Below are positions 1-9,007 of a stretch of DNA of 64,000 nucleotides, one piece after another. The translations under genes were made by a program, and so were the position numbers. Source of the stretch: an uncultured Cardiobacterium sp. (lineage in GTDB: Bacteria > Pseudomonadota > Gammaproteobacteria > Cardiobacteriales > Cardiobacteriaceae). A model generated the notes under the pieces. It was not told where the DNA came from. It worked only from the letters and a program-made list of their open reading frames with translations, and made no database searches. Location of the stretch: assembly GCF_938028825.1 (NCBI RefSeq), contig NZ_CALIZP010000033.1, positions 1-64,000 on the forward strand, written 5' to 3'. Positions within the stretch are counted from its first letter, which is position 1, and each line of letters begins with the position of its first letter.

Positions 1-72
1 GAGCCGAAGACAGTACAGGTAGTACGGCGAGGCTCGCCAACACCGTATCATTTCTGTTTGAGGCGACTAAAA
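1..72 (-). repeat. Correia-like miniature element, cut by window edge
   Basis: Read on the minus strand this begins TTAGTCGCCTCAAA and continues with core words shared with the complete copy at 45430-45535, including TACGG(T/C)GTTGGC, GCCGTAC and TGTACTGTCTTCG. The rest of the element lies left of the window. Its end abuts the clpA terminator stem. The core also resembles the Neisseria Correia element core from memory; that comparison was not computed. Confidence 0.7.
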
Positions 73-100
73 AAAGCCCCTCTGATGGAGGGGCTTTTTT
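70..100 (-). terminator. Rho-independent terminator of clpA
   Basis: Stem AAAAGCCCCTC / GAGGGGCTTTT with a short TGAT-like loop and A/T runs on both sides, starting 16 bases beyond the clpA stop codon. It could also stop transcription arriving from the left. Confidence 0.85.
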
Positions 101-115
101 AATGGCAGGGGAGGC

Positions 116-2398
116 TCACAGTTCCGGCAGGACGTCTTTGGGCGCGGGCGTTTCGGCGGTGATGTCGAGCGCTGGTGCGTCGTCGCGGATGGTCACGTTC
201 ACATGACCGCCGCGTTCGGCCAGCGCGCCGAAGAGCAGTTGTTCGGCCAGCGGCTGTTTGATGTGTTTCTGGATGAGGCGCGCCATGGGTCGTGCGCCCA
301 TTTTCGGGTCGTAGCCGTGTTTGGCCAGCCAGTCTTTGGCGCTTTCTTCAAGGCTGATGCTGACGTGTTTGTCTTCGAGCTGTTGTTCGAGTTCGATGAT
401 GAATTTGTCGATGACGTGGCGGATGGCGTCAGCGCCAAGCGGGGCGAAGCGGATGATGGCGTCCAGGCGGTTCCTGAATTCGGGGGTGAAGTGGCGTTTG
501 ACCGCCGCTTCGGCCTGGGCGTCGCTGCTTTCTTTGTTGTTCGCGGCGGCGAAGCCGATGCGGTTTTTTTCCATTTCGAAGGCACCGACATTGCTGGTGA
601 GGATGATGATGAGGTTGCGGCAGTTGATTTCGCGCCCGGTGGCATCGGTCACCATGCCGTGATCCATGATTTGCAGGAGCAGGTTCATGATGTCGGGGTG
701 GGCTTTTTCGATTTCGTCCAAAAGCAGCACGGCATGCGGGTTTTTCTGGATCTGGTTGGTGAGCAGCCCCGCCTGTTCGTGGCCGACGTAGCCGGGCGGT
801 GCGCCGATGAGGCGGCTGACGGTGTGCGCTTCCATGTATTCGCTCATGTCGAAGCGCAGCAGCTTGATGCCGAGGACGTGCGCGAGCTGGCGGCAGACTT
901 CGGTTTTGCCGACACCGGTCGGGCCGGTGAAGAGGAAGCTGCCGATGGGTTTTTCGTTGTCGCGCAGGCCGGCGCGGCTCAGTTTGATGGCGGCGGCGAG
1001 GTGTTCGATGGCTTCGTCCTGGCCGAAGACGACGGTTTTCAGGTCGCGTTCGAGGGTTTTGAGCTGGTTGCGGTCGTCTTTGTTGACGCTTTTTTCCGGG
1101 ATGCGCGCGACGCTGGCGATGAGTTTTTCGATGACGAGGGCGTCGATGGTGTCGCCGCGTTCGTCTTCGGGGATGAGGTGCTGGCGCGCACCGGCCTCGT
1201 CGATGAGGTCGATGGCCTTGTCGGGCAGGCGGCGGTCGTTGATGTAGCGGTCGGAGAGGCGCACGGCGGCCTCTATCGCGTCAAGGCTGTAATGGATGTG
1301 GTGGAAGTCTTCGTAGCGCGGCACGAGGCCTTGCAGGATGGCGATGGCGTCGTCAATGGCAGGTTCGGCGATGTCCACTTTCTGGAAGCGGCGGGCGAGG
1401 GCGTGGTCTTTTTCGAAGATTTGCCGGTATTCCTTGTCGGTGGTGGCGCCGATGCAGCGCAGTTCGCCGTTGGCCAGCGCCGGTTTGATGAGGTTGGAGG
1501 CGTCCATGCTGCTGTTGCTCGCCGAGCCCGCGCCGATGATGGTGTGGATTTCATCGATGAAGAGGATGGCGTCGGGGATGGCGCGCAGTTCTTTCAGCAG
1601 CGCCTTGATGCGGTTCTCGAAGTCGCCCCGGTATTTGGTGCCGGCGAGCAGCGAGCCGATATCGAGGCTGTAAATGGTGGCGTTTTTGAGGATGGGCGGC
1701 ACATCGCCTTCAACGATGGCTTTGGCAAGCCCTTCGGCGATGGCGGTTTTGCCCACGCCCGCTTCGCCGACAAGGATGGGGTTGTTTTTGCGGCGGCGGC
1801 AGAGGGTCTGGATGGTGCGCTCGATTTCGCGGCTGCGGCCGATGAGCGGGTCAATGCGGCCTTCCCGGGCGCGCCGGTTGAGGTTGTTGGTGAATTCGCT
1901 GAGGGCGGTGCGGCGCGGGGCGTCGCCGCGTTCGTCGTCGCCGCCTTCTTCGCCTTCTTTGACGGGCTGGGCGCCGCCATTGGTGATGTAGTTGACGAGA
2001 TCAAGGCGCTCGACTTCCTGCTGGCGCAGGAAGTAGGCGGCATAGCTGTCGCGTTCGCTGATGATGGCGACCAGCGCGTTCAGGCAGCTCACTTCCTGCT
2101 TGCCGGCATTGCGCGCGTGCAGCACGGCGCGCTGAATCATGCGCTGGAAGGCGGTGGTCGGCTGGGTGACACGACCACCGCTGTCCTGCGGGAATTGCGG
2201 GCAGTGCTCGCTGAGGTATTTGTTGAGCTGTTCGCGCAGTCTGGCGAGATCCGCACCGAAAGTGAGCAGGGCATCCACCACGCTGCGTTCGTCGAGAAGC
2301 GCGAGCAGCAGGTGTTCGAGGGTGAGAAATTCGTGGTTGGCGCTTTGCGCGCTGTGATAAGCGCGGTCAACGGCTTTTTCGAGTGCGGTGGATAGCAT
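116..2398 (-). CDS. clpA: ATP-dependent Clp protease ATPase subunit ClpA
   Basis: This is the AAA+ unfoldase that feeds substrates into the ClpP peptidase in the cytoplasm. The 760-residue length is typical. An N-terminal double Clp repeat domain (about 1-145) is followed by the first AAA+ module with Walker A GEAGVGKTA and Walker B LFIDEIH, then the second with GPTGVGKTE and LLLDEIEKAH. An IGF tripeptide in the second module matches the ClpP-docking loop. The ATG is preceded by GAGGAG. The gene lies 15 bases downstream of clpS on the same strand, so adaptor and unfoldase are co-transcribed. clpP is not in the window. Confidence 0.97.
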   Translation of the reverse strand: MLSTALEKAVDRAYHSAQSANHEFLTLEHLLLALLDERSVVDALLTFGADLARLREQLNKYLSEHCPQFPQDSGGRVTQPTTAFQRMIQRAVLHARNAGKQEVSCLNALVAIISERDSYAAYFLRQQEVERLDLVNYITNGGAQPVKEGEEGGDDERGDAPRRTALSEFTNNLNRRAREGRIDPLIGRSREIERTIQTLCRRRKNNPILVGEAGVGKTAIAEGLAKAIVEGDVPPILKNATIYSLDIGSLLAGTKYRGDFENRIKALLKELRAIPDAILFIDEIHTIIGAGSASNSSMDASNLIKPALANGELRCIGATTDKEYRQIFEKDHALARRFQKVDIAEPAIDDAIAILQGLVPRYEDFHHIHYSLDAIEAAVRLSDRYINDRRLPDKAIDLIDEAGARQHLIPEDERGDTIDALVIEKLIASVARIPEKSVNKDDRNQLKTLERDLKTVVFGQDEAIEHLAAAIKLSRAGLRDNEKPIGSFLFTGPTGVGKTEVCRQLAHVLGIKLLRFDMSEYMEAHTVSRLIGAPPGYVGHEQAGLLTNQIQKNPHAVLLLDEIEKAHPDIMNLLLQIMDHGMVTDATGREINCRNLIIILTSNVGAFEMEKNRIGFAAANNKESSDAQAEAAVKRHFTPEFRNRLDAIIRFAPLGADAIRHVIDKFIIELEQQLEDKHVSISLEESAKDWLAKHGYDPKMGARPMARLIQKHIKQPLAEQLLFGALAERGGHVNVTIRDDAPALDITAETPAPKDVLPEL

Positions 2399-2413
2399 GG
2401 GTTTCTCCTCTAT

Positions 2414-2728
2414 TTAATGTGGTCGCAGGATGCACAGCAGCGGGAAATCGTGGCTGCGCGCGTGTTCGATGACCTGGTTGACCTTGCTTTCGGCGATTTC
2501 ATACGGGTAGATGCCGCAAACGCCGCTGCCTTTTTCGTGTACCTGATACATGATGCGTTCCGCTTCGGGAAAGTCCTTGCGGAAGAAACGCATCAGGACG
2601 TCAATGACAAATTCCATCGTGGTGTAGTCGTCGTTCAGGAGGACGACTTCAAACAGGCGGGGTTCGTCGAGCTCGGGGTCGGCGGTCAGGGTGTCGCTGT
2701 CGGTGTCAAAATCGTATGGGTTGCTCAT
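2414..2728 (-). CDS. clpS: ClpS, N-end rule adaptor of ClpA
   Basis: This 104-residue adaptor delivers N-degron substrates to ClpA. The signature VVLLNDDYTTMEFVIDVL is present in the first half, followed by the HEKG(S)GVCGIYPYEIAE segment that lines the N-degron pocket. An acidic, disordered N-terminus precedes the fold, as in E. coli. The ATG at 2728 was chosen; a TTG 54 bases upstream would add a proline-rich stretch not expected in the family. It forms an operon with clpA and diverges from the M61 peptidase gene across about 110 bases. Confidence 0.95.
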   Translation of the reverse strand: MSNPYDFDTDSDTLTADPELDEPRLFEVVLLNDDYTTMEFVIDVLMRFFRKDFPEAERIMYQVHEKGSGVCGIYPYEIAESKVNQVIEHARSHDFPLLCILRPH

Positions 2729-2839
2729 GACAATGCTTCGGAAATACTGGCGCGGAAATGGCGGCGGCGGGGCTTTTTTCAAGCCGCTGATGAGGCAAAT
2801 GGTAAGATAACGCAGCTTAACTTCGCTTCTGAGGCCATT

Positions 2840-4657
2840 ATGTCAGCTTCCGCTATTGCTTTCCAAATCACCCCCGCGCCCGGCGGACACCGCTTCGCCG
2901 TGCAGCAGCGCGTACCGGTGGCATCTGCGCGTGAAATCGTTTTCTACCTGCCGATATGGATACCGGGCAGCTACATGCGCCGCGACTTTGCCCGCCTGCT
3001 TTCGCGCCTTGCCGTGCGCAACCGCGACGGCAACCTCATCCCGCATACCTTCGAGACCCCCTCGCGCTGGCGCGTACACGTGCCCGAAGGCTGCGACGAA
3101 CTGCTCATCACTTATAGCATCTACGCGCGCGACATCAGCGTGCGCGGCTGCTATCTCGACCACGAACGCGGCTTCCTCAACCCCTGCGCCGCCTGCCTTG
3201 CCGTCGAAGGCATGGAACACCTGCCGCAGCGGCTCAACCTTACCCTCGAAGGCCACCGTGCCGGCTGGCAGATTGCGGGCGCGCAAACCAGCAGCGACGG
3301 TGCCTACTGGTTCGACGACTACGACCAGATGATTGACACCCCGCTCATGTTCGCCCACGAACTCACCATCCTCTCCTTTACCGCCGGCGGCGTGCCGCAC
3401 GACATCGTCATCAGCGGCCGCTGCTGGGATTACGACCACGAACGCCTGCGTCGCGACGTGCAGACCGTCTGCCGCGAAGCCGTCATGCTCTTCGGCGGCC
3501 TGCCGCCGATGGCGCGCTACACCTTCCTCCTCCACCTCGGCGACAACATCTACGGCGGCCTCGAACACAGCCGTTCCACCCTGCTCATGAGCTCGCGCGA
3601 CAGTCTGCCCGAACCGGACAACCGGGGCAGCAACCGCTACATCCAGCTCCTCGGCCTCTTCTCGCACGAATACTTCCACACCTGGAATATCAAGGCGATG
3701 CGGCCGCCCGAATACCGCCGTTACGACCTGCAACACGAACAGCCCACCGAAATGCTCTGGCTCTTTGAAGGCTTCACCGCCTTCTTCGACAACTGGCTGC
3801 TGGTCAGAAGCGGCGTCATCACCATCCACGCCTACCTCGAACTGCTTGCCCAGGACATCGCCCGCTACCGCCAGCGGCCGGGGCGGCACGTGCAAACGCT
3901 CGCCCAGTCCAGCTACGAAGCCTGGACCAAACTCTACAACGGCGGCGAAGACACCGTGAACAGCAGCACCACCTACTACGTCCACGGCGCGCTGGCCGCC
4001 TTCTGCCTCGACATCTACCTGCGCGCGCACAGCGAAGACGGCGTCAGCCTGCCGATGGTCATGCACCGCCTCTGGCACGACTACCACCGCAGCGGCGCAG
4101 ACATCGACGAAGAACACTTCATCCGCATCACCGCCGACCTCCTGCCGGAAGACCTCGAAACCCCGCTGCGCGGCTTCATCCGCCGCCTCATGCACAGCAC
4201 CGACCCGCTGCCTCTGGACGAAGCCGCCGAATACATCGGCCTCACCATCCACATGCTGCCTGCCGCTAGCAACGGCGACCTCGGCAGCGACGTGCCCACC
4301 GCGCAGCGCTACCAGAGCGACCCCGGCATCCGCTGGCAACAGCGCGGCGAATACTGCCGCGTGACCCGTATCGACGACACCAGCCCGGCGGCGCTGGCGG
4401 GCATCGCCATGGACGACCAGCTCGTCGCCGTCAACGGCTACCGTGCGGACGAAAGCCAGCTGGCGCGCCACCTGCGCTACGCCGCACCGGGCAACGCCTC
4501 CGTGCTGCACATCTTCCGCGACAACGTCCTGCACGCCATCGCCTTCACCCTCGAACCTACCTCGCTTGACACCTGCCTCATCCAGCGCAACAGCGAAACC
4601 GATGAAGCGACCCGCATCCGCCAGCGCCACTGGTTCAACCGCAACGAACACAGTTGA
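2840..4657 (+). CDS. M61 (glycyl aminopeptidase-like) metallopeptidase with PDZ domain
   Basis: The 605-residue protein carries the M61 zinc motif HEYFH (about residues 276-280) within SHEYFHTWN, followed by the downstream glutamate in LWLFEGFTAFFDN. The N-terminal third is the beta-rich M61 N domain, and a PDZ domain follows near residues 500-590 (SPAALAGI...DQLVAVNG). No signal peptide is visible, so it is probably cytoplasmic. The ATG at 2840 was chosen because the open frame further upstream overlaps clpS and has no family-like sequence. Substrate is unknown. It diverges from clpS and is followed by a hairpin and pyrC. Confidence 0.9.
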   Translation: MSASAIAFQITPAPGGHRFAVQQRVPVASAREIVFYLPIWIPGSYMRRDFARLLSRLAVRNRDGNLIPHTFETPSRWRVHVPEGCDELLITYSIYARDISVRGCYLDHERGFLNPCAACLAVEGMEHLPQRLNLTLEGHRAGWQIAGAQTSSDGAYWFDDYDQMIDTPLMFAHELTILSFTAGGVPHDIVISGRCWDYDHERLRRDVQTVCREAVMLFGGLPPMARYTFLLHLGDNIYGGLEHSRSTLLMSSRDSLPEPDNRGSNRYIQLLGLFSHEYFHTWNIKAMRPPEYRRYDLQHEQPTEMLWLFEGFTAFFDNWLLVRSGVITIHAYLELLAQDIARYRQRPGRHVQTLAQSSYEAWTKLYNGGEDTVNSSTTYYVHGALAAFCLDIYLRAHSEDGVSLPMVMHRLWHDYHRSGADIDEEHFIRITADLLPEDLETPLRGFIRRLMHSTDPLPLDEAAEYIGLTIHMLPAASNGDLGSDVPTAQRYQSDPGIRWQQRGEYCRVTRIDDTSPAALAGIAMDDQLVAVNGYRADESQLARHLRYAAPGNASVLHIFRDNVLHAIAFTLEPTSLDTCLIQRNSETDEATRIRQRHWFNRNEHS

Positions 4658-4667
4658 GCCGCCGGGC

Positions 4668-4690
4668 GGGGCAGGAACCCTGCCCCGTGG
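4668..4690. other. GC-rich hairpin between M61 gene and pyrC
   Basis: CGGGGCAGG and CCTGCCCCG form a perfect stem with a two-base gap, right after the M61 stop codon. No T-run follows, so it may be a weak terminator or an RNA-stabilising hairpin. Confidence 0.4.
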
Positions 4691-4786
4691 GGAAGCCGCC
4701 GGGACTGTGCAGCGCCAGCGAAAAAAGCGGCAGCAGCAGCAAGAGGAGCTGCCACCCAAACCATCCAGACGAAACCGGAGCCCATC

Positions 4787-5824
4787 ATGACCCAGACCCT
4801 CACCCTGCCCACCCCGGACGACCTGCACATCCACCTGCGCGACGGTGCTGCCCTCGCCCGCACCGTGCCGGACGCCGCGCACCAATGCGCCCGTGCCCTC
4901 ATCATGCCCAACCTCACCCCGGCGGTGGACAGCATCGAGGCCGTCGCCGCCTACCGCGCGCGCATCACCGCCCACATCCCGGCAGGCGCGCACTTCACCC
5001 CGCTGATGAGCCTCTACCTCAGCGACGCCCTTACTGTGGACACCATCCGCGCCGCCAAAGCCGCCGGCGTCGTCGCCGTCAAATGGTATCCGAAGGGCGC
5101 GACCACCAACTCCGCCCAGGGCGTGGCGGACGCCGCCGCGCTCGACCCCATCCTTGATGCCATCGCGCAAGCGGGGCTGCTGCTGCTCATCCACGGCGAA
5201 GTAACGACCGACGGCATTGACATTTTCGACCGCGAAGCCGCCTTCATCGACACCGTGCTCGACCAGCTGCGCGGGCGCCACCCGCAGCTGCGCATCGTCC
5301 TCGAACACATCACCACCGCGCACGCCGTCGCCTACATCCGCGCGCAAAAAAACAACCTCGCCGCCACCATCACCGCGCACCACCTGCTTTTCAACCGCAA
5401 CGCCCTGCTCGTCGGCGGCATCAAGCCGCACTACTACTGCCTGCCCATCCTCAAAACCGAAAACGACCGCCGCGCCCTGCTGGATGCGGTGGCAAGCGGC
5501 GACCCGCGCTTCTTCATGGGCACCGATAGCGCCCCGCACGAAAAACACGCCAAAGAAAACGCCTGCGGCTGCGCCGGCTGCTACACCGGCCACGCCACCT
5601 TGCCGCTCTACGCCGCCGCCTTCGAGCAGGCGGGCGCGCTCGACAAACTGCCCGCCTTCGCCGCCAGACACGGTGCCGACTACTACGGCCTGCCCTACAA
5701 CAGCGGCGAAATCATCCTCGAACGCCGCCCGCAAACCTTCCCGGACACCTTGCCCTACGGCGACGGCGAAGTCGTCCCCTTTCTGGCCGGACAAACATGG
5801 CCGTGGCGCATCAAAACTGCCTGA
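4787..5824 (+). CDS. pyrC: Dihydroorotase, class II (PyrC)
   Basis: Catalyses reversible cyclisation of carbamoyl aspartate to dihydroorotate in pyrimidine synthesis. The 345-residue length is typical of the class II enzyme. Zinc ligands lie in DLHIHLRDG near residue 12, the carbamylated lysine sits in AVKWYPKGATTNS, further histidines occur in LIHGE and VLEHITT, and the catalytic aspartate in MGTDSAPH. The ATG follows GGAGCCCATC. It lies between the M61 peptidase and RNase R genes with no other pyr gene nearby; upp at 18797 is the only other pyrimidine gene here apart from thyA. Confidence 0.97.
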   Translation: MTQTLTLPTPDDLHIHLRDGAALARTVPDAAHQCARALIMPNLTPAVDSIEAVAAYRARITAHIPAGAHFTPLMSLYLSDALTVDTIRAAKAAGVVAVKWYPKGATTNSAQGVADAAALDPILDAIAQAGLLLLIHGEVTTDGIDIFDREAAFIDTVLDQLRGRHPQLRIVLEHITTAHAVAYIRAQKNNLAATITAHHLLFNRNALLVGGIKPHYYCLPILKTENDRRALLDAVASGDPRFFMGTDSAPHEKHAKENACGCAGCYTGHATLPLYAAAFEQAGALDKLPAFAARHGADYYGLPYNSGEIILERRPQTFPDTLPYGDGEVVPFLAGQTWPWRIKTA

Positions 5825-5853
5825 CACCCATTGCTAACACTCACCGAAACACC

Positions 5854-8538
5854 ATGAAAAACGCAAAAAACTGGCGGACGGAAGACCCCTACCACGCCCG
5901 CGAACAACAAAAATACGGCGCAACCCCCCTGCCCAGCCGCGAATACCTCCTCGCCTGGCTCGAAGCACAGGGCACACCGCTCACCTTCGCGCAAATCGCC
6001 GCCGCCTTCGCCATGGACGACGACGAAGCCGACCGCCTGCAATACCGCCTGAAAGCCATGCTCGCGGCGGGGCAGCTCATGTGCAACCGGCAGGGGCGCT
6101 ACGGCGTCACCCGCAAAATGGACCTTGTCGCCGGATTCGTCATCGCCCACCAGGAAGGCTACGGCTTCCTCAGCCCGGAAAGCGGCGAGCCGGACGGCTT
6201 CATCCCGCCCAAATACATGGCCGAACTCATGCACGGCGACAAAATCCTTGCCCGCGTCAAACATGAAGACGACAGTGGCCGCAAAGACTACGCGCCGGTG
6301 GAAATCCTCGAACGCGCACAAAAACGCATTGTCGGCAAACTCGCCGTACAACATGGCGTTTGGACCCTCGTCCCGGAAAACCGCCGCCTGACCCAGCACA
6401 TGCTCATACCGGCGGGCGAACTCGGCGGCGGCAAAGCCGGACAAGTCGTCATCGGCGAAATCACCGCCTACCCCTCGCGCTACCGGCAGCCCATCGGCAA
6501 AATCATCGCCGTCCTCGGCGAAGCCATGTCAGCCGGCATGGAAACCGACATCGCCATCGAAAACCACAACATCCCCGCCGAATTCCCCGCCGACGTCCTC
6601 GCCGAAAGCGAACGCCTGCCCGACGAACTGCAAGCGGAAGACTATGACAACCGCCTCGACCTGCGCCACCTGCCCTTCGTCACTATCGACGGCATCACCG
6701 CGCGCGACTTTGACGACGCCGTCTATGCCGAAAAACGCGGCAGCAACTACCGCCTCTACGTCGCCATTGCCGACGTCGCCCACTACGTCCGCCCCGACAG
6801 CCCGCTCGACGTAGAAGCCTACAACCGGGGCACCTCCGTGTATTTTCCCGACCGCGTCATCCCGATGCTGCCGGAAAAACTCTCCAACGGCCTCTGCTCG
6901 CTCAACCCCGAGGTGGACCGCCTGGCGATGGTCTGCGAAATCACTCTCGCGCCGGACGGCAGCATCAAGCGCAGCGCCTTCCACGACGCCGTCATCCACT
7001 CGCATGCGCGCCTCACCTACGAAACCGTCGAAGAAATCCTCTTTGCCGACAACACCCTGCTACGTGACAGCTTCGCCAAACTCGCCCGTCCGCTCGACAC
7101 CCTGAAAAGCGTGTACCAGATCCTGCACGCTGCCAGAGAAGCGCGCAGCGTCATCGACTTCCACGCCGCCGAGCCCGAATTCATCTACGACAGCGAAGGC
7201 AAAATCGAAACCATCAAAACCCGCGAACGCCTCGAATCGCACCGCCTCATCGAAGAATGCATGATTGCGGCAAACATCTGCGCGGCAAAAACCATCGGCA
7301 AATACAAAATCCCCGCCCTCTACCGCGTCCACGACGACCCCAGCGAAGAACGCCTCGCCCGCCTCATCGACTTCCTCGGCAAACGCGGCATCCGCTGGCA
7401 GGGCGGAGCAGAAAGCGCCACCCCGCAACAATTCTCCGAACTGCTCACCCGCTGCGCCGAACGCCCCGACTACGCCCAAATCGAAACCATGGTACTGCGC
7501 AGCATGAGCCAGGCCATCTACGTCCCGGACAACCGTGGCCACTTCGGCCTCGCGCTCGAACACTACGCGCACTTCACCTCGCCCATCCGCCGCTACCCTG
7601 ACCTGCTCGTACACCGCGCCATCCGCCACCACCTGCACGGCGGCACACGCGACAACTACCCGTACAGCGCCGAAAGCATGGCGGAAAAAGGCAAACACTG
7701 CTCCATGACCGAACGCCGTGCCGACGAAGCCACCCGCGACGCCATGGACTTCCTCAAATGCGAATTCATGAGCCACCGCATCGGCGAGCACTACCACGGC
7801 CGCATCGCCGCCATCACCAACTTCGGCTTCTTCGTGACGCTCGACGACCTCGGCATCGACGGCCTCGTCCACATCTCGACGCTGACCAACGACTACTACC
7901 ACTACCACAGCGACACCTACACCCTCGCCGGCGAACGCAGCGGCTACCGCTTCACGCTGATGGACGAAGTCGAAATCCAGGTTGCCAAAGTCGATCTCGA
8001 AGACCGCAAAATCGACTTTGAACTCATCGCCCACCGGGGCAAAACCCTCGGCGGCGGCAAAAAACGCGGCAAAACCGCCGCCGCGCCGACGCCCGCCCCG
8101 GCAGACAAAACCGCCACAAGCGAAGAAGCGGCAAAAACGGCAAAACCCGCCAAGACGGCGAAAACCACGAAAACTGCAGCGAAAGCGGCAAAACCCGCGA
8201 AGACAGCGGCAAAAGCAGAAAAACCCACGAAAGCGGCGAAAACCGCGAAGACAGCGGCGAAAACGGAAAAACCCGCCCAAGCGGCGAAACCCGCGAAGAC
8301 AGCGGCAAAAGCGGAAAAACCCACGAAAGCGGGAAAACCCGCGAAAACAACAGAGAAGCCCACGAAAGCGGCGAAAACCGCGAAGACAGCGGTAACAACG
8401 GAAAAAACCACCAAAGCGGCAAAAACCGCCAAGACAGCGGCAAAAACAGAAAAACCCACGAAAGCGGCGAAACCTGCGAAAACAGCGGCGAAAGCGGCAA
8501 AACCCGCCAAAGCCGGGCGGACGAAAAAAACCGCCTGA
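5854..8538 (+). CDS. rnr: Ribonuclease R with extended Lys/Ala repeat tail
   Basis: A 3'-5' exoribonuclease that degrades structured RNA and takes part in RNA quality control. The 894-residue protein has an N-terminal winged-helix region (DPYHAREQQKYG, PSREYLL), cold-shock-like domains, the RNB catalytic domain with TIDGITARDFDDAV near residue 273, and an S1 domain ending near residue 730. Beyond this is a basic tail of about 165 residues, mostly built from a 16-residue unit like TAAKTEKPTKAAKTAK. The ATG at 5854 was chosen because it gives the family N-terminus. It lies 29 bases after pyrC. Confidence 0.95.
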   Translation: MKNAKNWRTEDPYHAREQQKYGATPLPSREYLLAWLEAQGTPLTFAQIAAAFAMDDDEADRLQYRLKAMLAAGQLMCNRQGRYGVTRKMDLVAGFVIAHQEGYGFLSPESGEPDGFIPPKYMAELMHGDKILARVKHEDDSGRKDYAPVEILERAQKRIVGKLAVQHGVWTLVPENRRLTQHMLIPAGELGGGKAGQVVIGEITAYPSRYRQPIGKIIAVLGEAMSAGMETDIAIENHNIPAEFPADVLAESERLPDELQAEDYDNRLDLRHLPFVTIDGITARDFDDAVYAEKRGSNYRLYVAIADVAHYVRPDSPLDVEAYNRGTSVYFPDRVIPMLPEKLSNGLCSLNPEVDRLAMVCEITLAPDGSIKRSAFHDAVIHSHARLTYETVEEILFADNTLLRDSFAKLARPLDTLKSVYQILHAAREARSVIDFHAAEPEFIYDSEGKIETIKTRERLESHRLIEECMIAANICAAKTIGKYKIPALYRVHDDPSEERLARLIDFLGKRGIRWQGGAESATPQQFSELLTRCAERPDYAQIETMVLRSMSQAIYVPDNRGHFGLALEHYAHFTSPIRRYPDLLVHRAIRHHLHGGTRDNYPYSAESMAEKGKHCSMTERRADEATRDAMDFLKCEFMSHRIGEHYHGRIAAITNFGFFVTLDDLGIDGLVHISTLTNDYYHYHSDTYTLAGERSGYRFTLMDEVEIQVAKVDLEDRKIDFELIAHRGKTLGGGKKRGKTAAAPTPAPADKTATSEEAAKTAKPAKTAKTTKTAAKAAKPAKTAAKAEKPTKAAKTAKTAAKTEKPAQAAKPAKTAAKAEKPTKAGKPAKTTEKPTKAAKTAKTAVTTEKTTKAAKTAKTAAKTEKPTKAAKPAKTAAKAAKPAKAGRTKKTA
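8130..8530 (+). repeat. 48-bp tandem repeats encoding RNase R tail
   Basis: About seven imperfect 48-bp units rich in GCGAAAA, GCGGCAAAA and AAAACC words, one unit shortened by 9 bases. All copies keep the reading frame of rnr. Such repeats can change number by slippage. Confidence 0.85.
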
Positions 8539-9007
8539 CGGCAAAAACAGGCGGCAACCTGCGCCGACAGCCCGGCGTTTGCAAGGTGGCCGTTGTGAGC
8601 GGTTGTCCCCTCCCCCGCTTGCGGGGCATCGGCATTTACCCATCGCGCCGCGAGGAAAATCTTCCTGAAAACAGTTGGTTATCCCCTTCCCCCGCGTGCG
8701 CCGGAGGACGAAAGGGGCAAAAGGCGCGCCTGCCTGCCTTGCTTGGCGTGATTCGTCCCGCGGATGAACACCCCCATTCTGTGCCCTGCCCTCCCCCGCA
8801 TTCGTCCTGCGGATGCCCCGCCCTGCCCTCCCCCACAAGCGGCAGGGGTGGCTTCTCTTTGCCTATTCCAGATTTTCTTACTTAACCCAAATATCAAAAT
8901 ACCTATGCCCCCGCCTGCGGAGCGAACGGCAATACCCCGCCTGCATGGATTTCACCGACGCCCCGCTATACACTGGGCATGGCCAAACCGTAATCCGGGA
9001 GAACACC
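8539..9007. other. Repeat-rich intergenic region
   Basis: No coding potential was recognised in this 469-base gap. It contains several degenerate C-rich/G-rich palindromic words such as CCCTCCCCCGC and GCTTGCGGGG. The segment 8668-8770 aligns imperfectly with 43006-43118. An A/T-rich patch near 8872-8905 may contain the promoter of the next gene. Confidence 0.5.
8668..8770 (+). repeat. Dispersed intergenic repeat, copy 1
   Basis: Shares ordered words with 43006-43118: AAAACAGT, ATCCC(C)TTCCC, GGAAAGGGGGCAAAA-like, and GATTCG(T/C)CC(C/T)GCGGA. Similarity is by eye. Function is unknown. Confidence 0.5.

Noticed and set aside
203..2395. 730-codon open frame antisense to clpA
   Set aside because: Shadow frame produced by strong GC bias at third codon positions; the product is rich in Phe, Asp, Val and Gly with no domain, while ClpA is certain.
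2843..5827. 994-codon antisense frame across the M61 and pyrC genes
   Set aside because: Same compositional effect. It spans two real genes of different families and encodes a low-complexity product.
8130..8530. CRISPR-like regular repeats
   Set aside because: The repeats are contiguous, coding, in the rnr frame and have no unique spacers.
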